From NCBI RefSeq assembly GCF_019633745.1, contig NZ_CP037968.1, positions 1,618,789 through 1,682,788 on the forward strand: 64,000 bases of DNA. Direction: 5' to 3'. Made by a program: the position numbers and the translations under genes. Positions 56,095-64,000 of this stretch are shown one piece after another (the first letter of the stretch is position 1; every line of letters begins with the position of its first letter). Source of the DNA: Methanofollis formosanus. GTDB taxonomy: Archaea > Halobacteriota > Methanomicrobia > Methanomicrobiales > Methanofollaceae. The notes beneath the pieces were generated by a model. It saw only the letters and a list, made by a program, of their open reading frames with translations. It was not told where the DNA came from and did not search any database.

Positions 56095-56520
56095 TCTTCA
56101 TGAGTATTCGGCATGAACCCCGAACTCAAGCATACGCTATTGGATATTGTTCCAGACAGCACTTCAGAGTTTTGGGGGATCCTCCCCCTCAAAACAGGGC
56201 AAAAGAGAGTATCATGTTTCATCGCCGCCCCTCGGCAATCTTCGTCCGTGGGAGGTCTGGAGGGCAGAGCCCCCGGCATGAAGATGTGAGAAGGTGTGAT
56301 GATCAGGCGTGCCGCCCAGATTGTAGAATCTTCATCCCCATCTCGCACCCTCCGGACCCCCACGACGAAGATAGTCAGGGAGCGGCAATGAAGTGGCGGT
56401 CCCATCTGGTGTCCCCCTCTGAAGAGGGAACAAGGATCCACTCACCAGAGACCTCCAAGAATTTTCATCGCGTATGCTTGAGCCTGGAGTTCATACCCAA
56501 TTCTACAGAGCCCAAAAATG
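56095..56520. repeat. dispersed element with both arms, between the glycosyltransferase and the giant PKD/CBM gene
   Basis: The left arm at 56101-56150 and the inverted right arm at 56457-56520 bracket two hairpin halves facing each other (GCCGCCCC near 56224; GGAGCGGC near 56381). The right arm carries the T-tract on the minus strand and overlaps the last codons and stop of the giant gene. Confidence 0.65.
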
Positions 56521-59500
56521 AGAAGAAGGTGAAGGGGCTGTTCCCCCCATCTTCCACGGTCTGGATTCTCATTTTCGACGCCCTTCCCTGACTCACCGGA
56601 TATGCAACCCTCCCGTCGCTTTTCTCTTCTACCGGGAGGACGCTGATCTCGCCCTCCACTTTAGAGGCGCCACCAGAGCCGACGACCGTGAAGGTCACGG
56701 TGTAGTTCCCGGTTTCATCGTACCGGTGAACCGGTGCGGGTTCAAGCGAGGACGTTCCGTCCCCGAAGTCCCAGGCCTGTGCTCTGACATCGCCTTCGGT
56801 GACGTCGGTGAACTGTATTGTCAGGGGAGCCTCGCCCGAGGTGACGTTCGTCTCGAAGGCGGCGTCTAAAAGTGCAGTTTCGTTGCTCTCACCCATCGAA
56901 GTTACTTCGATGAACCGGATCTCTATGGGAGTGTCGCCTGATGTGGTATTTGCACTCATGCTGGCCTTCACCATATTTGGATCGCCTTTCAAGAATGTTT
57001 TCGCGACCGTGTCGCTCCCTGCGCTATTCGTGACGGTGAGTTTCACCGTATAGTACCCGTAAGGCAGGTCGTAGTAACTGTGGGACGGGTTCGGATCGGT
57101 CGAGGTCTCGCCGTCGCCGAAGTCCCAGAAGTACGAACGCGGGAATGTACCGGTACAGTTGTTGGAGAACTGGGTACCGGGCAGATAATCCATCAGATAC
57201 AATGCACTGAAATCGGCGGTGGGGAGCTCGGCTTCCCCTCTGGTGATCTCGAAGGCGTCGATACGCCCGCCACCACCAGGGAAGGTGAGCCTGAGCACAT
57301 GCCGACCGGCAGGGAGATCGACCATCGTGTCGGCCGTCCTGAAACCTCCATAGATCTTTGGCATCCTCACCTCACCGACTTCAATGCCATCCACCGAGAG
57401 GAGAACAGGTTTTTCTTCGCTCACAGAATCGTGCCCCAGCATGAAGGCCGCACGATACCGGCCGGTCTCCGGGATATCGACGGTGTACTCCACCCAGTCC
57501 CCTGCACAGATGCCATAGATGAAGATGACGCCGTCACGCTCCAGAAGGTCGACCCCCTCGTCTCTGTACGCCCGGCCCCAGTTCTCGCCGGGAGAACTGT
57601 CATGGTAGGCGACGTCCGCACCGCCAAGGTCGAAGTCCTCGGCCTCGATGCGGCAGGGGACGTTGTGGTTTGTGTACGGCTCCTGAACAGGGTCGGGTGA
57701 GACGACGACGATCTCCTTGCTGATGGAGGAGGAGAATAACGAATGGCTGGTGACCGTGAGCGTCACGGTGTGGACACCGGCGTCGGTGAAGATATGAGTC
57801 GGGTTCTCCTCATCTGAACTCCCGCCGTCACCGAAGTCCCAGGCGTACGAGAACGGCCCCGTGCCGGTGGTCTGACCGGTGAACCCGACTGTGAGCGGCA
57901 GATCGCCGGAAGTCACATTCATCTCGAATTCAGCGTACGGAGCCTTCACATCCCCCTTCAATACCGTGATCGCATCGATGAACATCTCGCCTTCATCAAA
58001 TGAGAGATCCAGAACCTGTTCGCCGGGAGAATCGATCCGGAACTGGTCCGAGAAGGTCTGGAAGATCATACCATCTGATCTTCGATACACAGAGACGCTC
58101 GCATCCTCCGAACCAGGAGAATGGAGGGTGCACCTTGCCCCGTGATCGAGAGCATGGGCGTGGAAGACCGCCGTATAGACCCCCGCCTCAGGGACATCGA
58201 CGATGTACCTCACCCACTCGCCGGGCTCGGTGTGGCCGATGGCGGTGGCACCATCGATCTCGACGAGATCCACATCGTCGGAGCGATAGGTCGAGTTGCC
58301 CTGATTCCCTTCGTTTTTATCGTGGTACGCAACCTCTTCACCACCCCAATCATAGTCTTCGGCCTCGATACGGCATGGAAGAGCATGGGTACGATAGGGT
58401 TTCTGATCAGGTTCGACGACGGTGATGACGGTGCAGGCCTTCGAGGCACTCCCGTCACTGCCGTCGACCGTGAGCCAGACATCGTACACCCCGGACGTGC
58501 CGAAGAGATGGAATGGGTGCTGTTCATCAGATGCCCCTCCATCCCCAAAGTCCCATGACCAGCCGTTCGCGTTGAGCGAGGTGTCGGCGAACTGCACCGC
58601 AAGCGGAGACTCGCCGGAGGTGACGTTCGCCGAGAAATCGGCCACCGGCGCTGCTGTCCCACCCTTCGTGAAAATGACAGCGTCGGCGTTCACCCACCCC
58701 TGCAGGAAGGTGAGCCTGAGCACATGCGTCCCGGCCGGAAGGTCGACCGTGGTCTCGACTGTCTCATAATTACCCCACCCGCCGGTGTTCGGTGCGGTCA
58801 CCTGCCCGACCCCGGTGCCGTCCACCGAGAGAACGCACTCCCTGCCGGTCTGGGGAGTGGCGAGGAGGAGGGCGGCGGTGTACCTCCCGGCCTCCTCGAC
58901 CTCGACGGTGTACTCGAGCCACTCACCGGGGTACGCGTACGAGGTGGTGACCGCACCGTTCCAGCTTTCAAGGTCGACGTCGTCGGAGCGGTAGTCGGAG
59001 TTCCCCTGGTTGCCGGTCTCGGTGTCGTGGTATGCGACGCCCTCCCCACCGAGGTCATAGTCCTCGGCCTCGACACGGCACGGGAGTGCATGGTTCTTGA
59101 AAGGCATCTGCCCTCCCTCGCCGGTGACGGTGATCTCATGGCTGGATGATCTCGATCCATATGGACTGTCGACGATCAGGACCACATGGTACGTCCCTGC
59201 CCTGTTAAACTCATGGAGCGGGTTCTCTTCATTTGAAGTCGTGCCATCGTCGAAATCCCAGGAGTACGAGAACGGCTGAGTTCCGGTAACCCTGCTCGTG
59301 AACTGCACTGCAAGGGGCGCCTCGCCTGACGTGACATTCGCCGATGTCTCTACAGATGGGAGTGACGGGTCTCCTACATACCAGGGAATATGTATGCTGT
59401 CGAGGTTCGCTCCGCCCTGCGGGAACGTGACCCGCAACACATGTTTGCCCTCCGGGAGATCGACAAAGACCTCGACCGGTTCGAAGGTACTCCAGTCCCC

Positions 59501-62500
59501 GGTGTTCAGGGCGGTCACGCGTCCTACCTCGGTGTCGTCCACCGAGAGGACGCATTCCTTGCCGCTCTGGGGTGTAGCCACTTCGAGGGTTATCTTGTAG
59601 TTTTTGGATTTCTCGATGTCAAGCGTATATTCGACCCACTCTCCAGGTTCGGTGTGCGAGATGGCCGTGACCTTGCCCCAGATCGTGAGGTCCACACCTT
59701 CTTCTCTGTATGCACCACCCTGATTCACCTCAGGGTCGGCGTCATGGTAGGCGACACCCTCGCCGCCGAGGTCATAGTCCTCGGCCTCGATATGGGAGAG
59801 GGAGGACCGGGCCTTGAAGGGCGCCTGCCCCTCCGGCGTGGTGACCGTGATCACCTGGCTGGTTGAATTTTTATACCCATAGTTGCCTTCGGCTTCAAAC
59901 GTCACCGTGTAGATCCCATCCTCGGTGAAGAGATGTTCCATCTCATTCTGGTCCTCGACCTCCGGGCTTCCATCGCCGAAATCCCAGGAGGTACTGACGG
60001 TACCTTCCGGGGGAACCCCGGTGAACCTGACCGCCAGCGGGGCCTTGCCCGAGGTGACGTTGGCCTCGAAACTGATTGCACCGAGATCGCGGTCATCGTA
60101 GAGATATATTTCATGGAGATTTTTTGTTACCTCAGAACTACCGGCACTGTTCGTGACGGTGAGCGAAATCTTCGGTCTTGAATAATAGTCAAACCTATGG
60201 CTCGGGTTTTCCTCGGTCGATGTCGATCCGTCGTCGAATTCCCAGAAGTACGTCATGGGATGGGTGCCGGTGGATGTACTCACCAGACGGTATGGGGCTA
60301 TCCCGGGAGTGTGCCTAAACTCATAAAGCCGTTTCATTTCAAAGTCCGCGACCGGCGGTTCCACCGCGGCCCCTCTGGTAAAAGTGACGGCATCGAGATT
60401 CACTCCTCCCTCAGGGAAGGCGAACCTGAGGACATGCCGACCTTCAGGGAGAGTGACCACCGCATCGACGCTCCTGAAGGTCTCTCCAGCGCCTGTCAGC
60501 ATGGCAGGCACCTTCACCACCTCTGCGCCGTCTACCGAGAGGAGGCAGTGTTTTACGAGACCATATTCTTCCGGATTGTCAGGGGCCATGTGGAAGGTCA
60601 CCATATACTCGCTGGCTTCAGTGATGTTCACGGTGTACTCCACCCACTCAAGCGGGGCGGTATCCACGATCGCAAGAGTTCCGTCTATCTCACCAAGGTC
60701 CACATCGTCGGAGCGGTATTCTGAGTTGCCCTGGTTTCCGGGTTCGACATCATAATATGCGATGTACTCATCACCCAGGTCATAGTCCTCGGCCTCGATG
60801 CGGCATGGAAGAGTATGGTTCTTGAACGGATACCGGACCTGACCCGAGGGGGTGACGGTGATCTCCTTGAGGGCGATTTCATCAAACATACCACATTTTG
60901 CCTCAAGTTTCACTACGTAGACCCCCGGGTTCTCAAAGACATGGACCGGATGCTGCTCGGTCGAAGTCCCGCCGTCTCCGAAGTACCACCGCCAGGCTGT
61001 TGCATGGGGAGAGTGATCGGTGAACTGTACCGCAAGCGGTGCCTCGCCAGAGGTGATATTACGCGTGAAATTCGCGATAGTCCTGGGATTGCCGACACGG
61101 ACACAATTTTCGCGGATGATGGTGTTCTCACCGGCCGCGTTCTGGACGGTGAGTCTCACCGAGTAGTGCCCCTCGTCGACATACCTATGCCGTGGGTTTT
61201 CTTCGTCGGAAGTGCTCCCATCGCCGAAGTCCCAGGTATGGGTGAGCGGCGGCGTGCCGGTGGAATGGCTCATGAAGCAGACGGTATGCGGTACATGGCC
61301 TGAGATGAATGTTGCCGAGAAGTTCGCGACCGGCGCCTCCAGATCCTCCTTCGTGAAGGTGACGGCATCGGCATTCACCCAACCCTGCGGGAAGGTGAGT
61401 CGAAGCACATGCGTCCCGGCCGGCAGGTCGACCTCGGTCTCGACCGTCCTGTAGGTGCCCCACCCGCCGGTGTTCGGCGAGGTCACTCTCCTGACGGCGG
61501 TACCGTCCACCGAGAGGACGCACTCTTTGCCGGCCTGCGGCGTCGCGAGGCTGAAACCGGCCGTGTACCTTCCGGCCTCATCGATATCGACGGTGTACTC
61601 CAGCCACTCGCCCGGATAGGCGTACGAAGTGGCAACCGCACCATTCCAGCCTTCAAGGTCGACGTCGTCGCTACGGTAGTCCGAATTGCCCTGGTTGCCG
61701 ACCTCGGTGTCGTGATACGCCACCCCTTCGCCGCCAAGGTCATAGTCTTCGGCCTCGATGCGGCCCGGGAGAGTGTGGTCCTTGAAGGGCGTCTGAACGC
61801 CCTCGCCGGTGACGATGATCTCGTCCTCCGCAGAATCGGTGCCCCCCGGACCGGTGACCGTCAGGGTGACGGTGTAGGTGCCGGCGTCCTCGTAGACATG
61901 CACCGGATGATCTTCATCTGAGGTCTCACCATCACCGAATGTCCAGGCATACTCGGTCGCGTGGAGCGAGGTGTCGGTGAACTGCACAGAAAGCGGTGCT
62001 TCGCCGGAGGTGGGGTCCGCGGTGAAACTCGCGACCGGTTGCTGGTACCCGACCACGATCAGGTCTTCACGCACGAGCATATCCTCGCCAGCCCCGTTGC
62101 TGACCGTGAGTGTCACCGAATACGTACCCTCCCCGGCATAGAGATGCGTCGGATTCGGATCGGTTGAAGTCCCACCGTCACCGAACTCCCAGGAGTACGT
62201 GAGCGGCGGGGTGCCGGTGCACTGGCTCGTGAACTGCACCGCAAGCGACGGTTCCCCTGAAGTGACGTTCGCCGAGAAGTCCGCGACCGGTGCCGCCGGA
62301 CCCTCCTTCGTGAAGGTGACGGCGTCGGTGTTCACCCAACCCTGCGGGAAGATGAGGCGGAGCACATGCACCCCGGCCGGGAGATCGACCTCGGTCTCGA
62401 CCATCCGGTAGATGCCCCAGCCGCCGGTATTCGGCGAGGTCACGCGTCCGATTTCGGTGCCGTCCACCGAGAGGACACACTCCTTCCCGACCTGCGGCGT

Positions 62501-64000
62501 CGCAAGACTGAAGCCGGCCGTGTATCTCCCGGCTTCTTCAATGTCGACGGTGTACTCCAGCCACTCACCCGGATAGGCGTACGAGGTGGTGACCGCACCG
62601 TTCCAGCCTTCAAGGTCGACGTCGTCGGAGCGGTAGTCGGAGTTTCCCTGGTTGCCGACCTCGGTGTCGTGGTACGCGATCCCCTCGCCGCCGAGGTCGT
62701 AGTCCTCGGCCTCGATGCGGCCGGGGAGTGCGTGGTTTTTGAAGGGCGTCTGCCCGCCCGCACCGGTGACGATGATCTCGTCCTCCGCAGAGGCGGTGCC
62801 GCCCGCACCGGTGACCGTCAGGGTGACCGTGTAGGTGCCCGGGCTCTCGTAGACATGCACCGGATTTACTTCAGTCGAAGTCTCACCATCGCCGAACGTC
62901 CAGGCACATTCGGTCGCGTGGAGCGAGGTGTCGGTGAACTGCACACTTAGAGGTGCCTCACCTGAGGAGGGGTCCGCGGTGAAACTCGCGACCGGTTGCT
63001 GGTACCCGACCGCGATGAGATCCTCGCGGACGAGTGTGTCCTCACCAGCCTCGTTGCTGACCGTGAGCGTCACCGGGTGCGTCCCCTCGATAGCATAGAG
63101 ATGCACCGGATTCCCATCGGTTGAAGTCTCGCCGTCACCGAACTCCCAGGCGTAGATGAGCGGTGGAGTGCCGGTGCACTGGCTCGTGAACTGCACCGCC
63201 AGGGGGGGTTCCCCTGAGGTGACATTCGCCGAGAAGTCCGCGACCGGTGCCGCCGGACCCTCCTTCGTGAAGGTGACGGCATCGGTGTTCACCCAGCCCT
63301 GCGGGAAGGTGAGTCGAAGGATGTGTAAACCGGCCGGCAGATCGACCTCGGTCTCGACCGTCTCGTAGGCACCCCACCCGCCGGTGTTCGGCGAGGTCAC
63401 GCGTCCGACCTCGGCGCCGTCCACCGAGAGGACGCACTCCTTCCCGGCCTGCGGCGTCGCGAGAACGAAAGCGGCCGCGTATGTGCCGGCATCAGGGATG
63501 TCGACGGTGTACTCGAGCCACTCGCCGGGATAGGCGTACGAAGTCGTGATCGCACCGTTCCATCCTTCAAGATCGACGTCGTCGGAGCGGTAGTCCGAGT
63601 TGCCCTGATTCCCGGCCTCGGTGTCGTGGTACGCGACCCCCTCACCACCGAGATCATAGTCCTCGGCCTCGATACGGCACGGGAGTGCATGGTTCTTGAA
63701 GGGCGTCTGGTCGCCACCCGGTGCGAGGGCCGTGATCTCATGCTGCGCAGAGGCGGTGCCGCCAGGACCGGTGACCGTGAGCTTCACCGTGTAGATCCCG
63801 GGTTCGTCATAGGTGTGGGCCGGATCCTGCAGGGTCGACGTGCCGCCGTCGCCGAAGTTCCACTGCCAGGCGGTCGCATGACGGGAGGTGTCGGTGAACT
63901 GCACACTCAGAGGCGCCTCCCCGGAGGTGACGTCCGCCGTAAATCCGGCCTGGGGTGCGGGGTACCCGACCTCGATCAGATCCTCGCGGACGGCGGTGTC
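56465..64000 (-). CDS. giant secreted protein of PKD and CBM6 repeats, 5' end outside the window
   Basis: At least 2,500 residues are visible and the frame stays open to the right edge, so the N-terminus is missing. The chain contains about fourteen PKD-type domains (each with a W-x-FGDG core and T(V/I).LTV strand) and eight CBM6-like modules (each with IEAEDYD.GG..VAYHD, a YRSDDVDL core and D(A/S)VTF). Most modules are copies of one another. It is probably a huge surface or secreted adhesin or polysaccharide-binding protein. No C-terminal anchor is present. The last roughly 15 codons read through a T-tract and the inverted repeat arm, ending in GMNSRLKHTR; the true C-terminus may have been lost. 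Confidence 0.85.
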   Translation of the reverse strand, partial: DTAVREDLIEVGYPAPQAGFTADVTSGEAPLSVQFTDTSRHATAWQWNFGDGGTSTLQDPAHTYDEPGIYTVKLTVTGPGGTASAQHEITALAPGGDQTPFKNHALPCRIEAEDYDLGGEGVAYHDTEAGNQGNSDYRSDDVDLEGWNGAITTSYAYPGEWLEYTVDIPDAGTYAAAFVLATPQAGKECVLSVDGAEVGRVTSPNTGGWGAYETVETEVDLPAGLHILRLTFPQGWVNTDAVTFTKEGPAAPVADFSANVTSGEPPLAVQFTSQCTGTPPLIYAWEFGDGETSTDGNPVHLYAIEGTHPVTLTVSNEAGEDTLVREDLIAVGYQQPVASFTADPSSGEAPLSVQFTDTSLHATECAWTFGDGETSTEVNPVHVYESPGTYTVTLTVTGAGGTASAEDEIIVTGAGGQTPFKNHALPGRIEAEDYDLGGEGIAYHDTEVGNQGNSDYRSDDVDLEGWNGAVTTSYAYPGEWLEYTVDIEEAGRYTAGFSLATPQVGKECVLSVDGTEIGRVTSPNTGGWGIYRMVETEVDLPAGVHVLRLIFPQGWVNTDAVTFTKEGPAAPVADFSANVTSGEPSLAVQFTSQCTGTPPLTYSWEFGDGGTSTDPNPTHLYAGEGTYSVTLTVSNGAGEDMLVREDLIVVGYQQPVASFTADPTSGEAPLSVQFTDTSLHATEYAWTFGDGETSDEDHPVHVYEDAGTYTVTLTVTGPGGTDSAEDEIIVTGEGVQTPFKDHTLPGRIEAEDYDLGGEGVAYHDTEVGNQGNSDYRSDDVDLEGWNGAVATSYAYPGEWLEYTVDIDEAGRYTAGFSLATPQAGKECVLSVDGTAVRRVTSPNTGGWGTYRTVETEVDLPAGTHVLRLTFPQGWVNADAVTFTKEDLEAPVANFSATFISGHVPHTVCFMSHSTGTPPLTHTWDFGDGSTSDEENPRHRYVDEGHYSVRLTVQNAAGENTIIRENCVRVGNPRTIANFTRNITSGEAPLAVQFTDHSPHATAWRWYFGDGGTSTEQHPVHVFENPGVYVVKLEAKCGMFDEIALKEITVTPSGQVRYPFKNHTLPCRIEAEDYDLGDEYIAYYDVEPGNQGNSEYRSDDVDLGEIDGTLAIVDTAPLEWVEYTVNITEASEYMVTFHMAPDNPEEYGLVKHCLLSVDGAEVVKVPAMLTGAGETFRSVDAVVTLPEGRHVLRFAFPEGGVNLDAVTFTRGAAVEPPVADFEMKRLYEFRHTPGIAPYRLVSTSTGTHPMTYFWEFDDGSTSTEENPSHRFDYYSRPKISLTVTNSAGSSEVTKNLHEIYLYDDRDLGAISFEANVTSGKAPLAVRFTGVPPEGTVSTSWDFGDGSPEVEDQNEMEHLFTEDGIYTVTFEAEGNYGYKNSTSQVITVTTPEGQAPFKARSSLSHIEAEDYDLGGEGVAYHDADPEVNQGGAYREEGVDLTIWGKVTAISHTEPGEWVEYTLDIEKSKNYKITLEVATPQSGKECVLSVDDTEVGRVTALNTGDWSTFEPVEVFVDLPEGKHVLRVTFPQGGANLDSIHIPWYVGDPSLPSVETSANVTSGEAPLAVQFTSRVTGTQPFSYSWDFDDGTTSNEENPLHEFNRAGTYHVVLIVDSPYGSRSSSHEITVTGEGGQMPFKNHALPCRVEAEDYDLGGEGVAYHDTETGNQGNSDYRSDDVDLESWNGAVTTSYAYPGEWLEYTVEVEEAGRYTAALLLATPQTGRECVLSVDGTGVGQVTAPNTGGWGNYETVETTVDLPAGTHVLRLTFLQGWVNADAVIFTKGGTAAPVADFSANVTSGESPLAVQFADTSLNANGWSWDFGDGGASDEQHPFHLFGTSGVYDVWLTVDGSDGSASKACTVITVVEPDQKPYRTHALPCRIEAEDYDWGGEEVAYHDKNEGNQGNSTYRSDDVDLVEIDGATAIGHTEPGEWVRYIVDVPEAGVYTAVFHAHALDHGARCTLHSPGSEDASVSVYRRSDGMIFQTFSDQFRIDSPGEQVLDLSFDEGEMFIDAITVLKGDVKAPYAEFEMNVTSGDLPLTVGFTGQTTGTGPFSYAWDFGDGGSSDEENPTHIFTDAGVHTVTLTVTSHSLFSSSISKEIVVVSPDPVQEPYTNHNVPCRIEAEDFDLGGADVAYHDSSPGENWGRAYRDEGVDLLERDGVIFIYGICAGDWVEYTVDIPETGRYRAAFMLGHDSVSEEKPVLLSVDGIEVGEVRMPKIYGGFRTADTMVDLPAGRHVLRLTFPGGGGRIDAFEITRGEAELPTADFSALYLMDYLPGTQFSNNCTGTFPRSYFWDFGDGETSTDPNPSHSYYDLPYGYYTVKLTVTNSAGSDTVAKTFLKGDPNMVKASMSANTTSGDTPIEIRFIEVTSMGESNETALLDAAFETNVTSGEAPLTIQFTDVTEGDVRAQAWDFGDGTSSLEPAPVHRYDETGNYTVTFTVVGSGGASKVEGEISVLPVEEKSDGRVAYPVSQGRASKMRIQTVEDGGNSPFTFFSFLGSVELGMNSRLKHTR

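Noticed and set aside
1-64000. tRNA or rRNA genes
   Set aside because: I looked for T-loop (GGTTCRAAYCC-like) words with cloverleaf context and for conserved rRNA segments and found none.

Overview
The window looks like a chromosomal stretch of a GC-rich methanogenic archaeon, most probably Methanomicrobiales (Methanofollis/Methanoculleus-like). This is inferred from gene content: archaeal FAD synthase RibL, a dihydropteroate-synthase-like archaeal protein, a four-subunit pyruvate:ferredoxin oxidoreductase, DUF362, DUF2769 and DUF5654 proteins, PEGA- and PKD-repeat surface proteins, frequent TTG/GTG starts and TATA-type promoters. I see no rRNA, tRNA, CRISPR array or transposase.

Layout. 1-7.3 kb: the tail of a possible flavoprotein, an AT-rich alpha/beta hydrolase, an Imm5-like protein, two tandem secreted paralogues, a yeast-type cytosine deaminase and a double-Cache lipoprotein. 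7.3-8.5 kb: a decayed junction with a remnant of an erythromycin-esterase-like gene. 8.5-19.0 kb: an AT-rich four-gene operon (CoiA-like zinc-finger protein, coiled-coil/degenerate AAA protein, unknown protein, 1775-residue DEAH helicase with a DUF1998-like end). It resembles a defence system but fits none I know. 19.3-32.2 kb: housekeeping and small membrane or secreted genes (glutamine synthetase, Hsp20, RlmH, PEGA protein, two small-multidrug-export paralogues, RibL/JAMM pair, DHPS-like, PHP, TruA). 32.4-40.2 kb: porBAGD, a DUF362 ferredoxin protein, a soluble chemoreceptor with CheW. 40.8-49 kb: DUF2769, a P-type Ca2+-type ATPase, the argC-CBS-argJ-argB operon and an ADP-ribosylglycohydrolase. 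49.6-56.1 kb: a multi-PAS hybrid histidine kinase, a flippase and a GT2 glycosyltransferase. 56.5-64 kb: the C-terminal part of a giant secreted PKD/CBM6 protein that runs off the right edge.

The gene-free spaces are not empty. They hold a family of structured repeats. One part is a C-rich hairpin unit, found singly and in two tandem arrays with a period near 158 bp (26.9-27.8 kb and 35.2-35.9 kb). Its paired arms change together between copies, which suggests a conserved fold. The other part is a roughly 50-bp arm found in both orientations. It usually sits just past a T-tract at the 3' end of a gene, and two arms sometimes bracket a hairpin unit as in a non-autonomous mobile element. The defence-like operon and this repeat family are the two most promising undescribed items.
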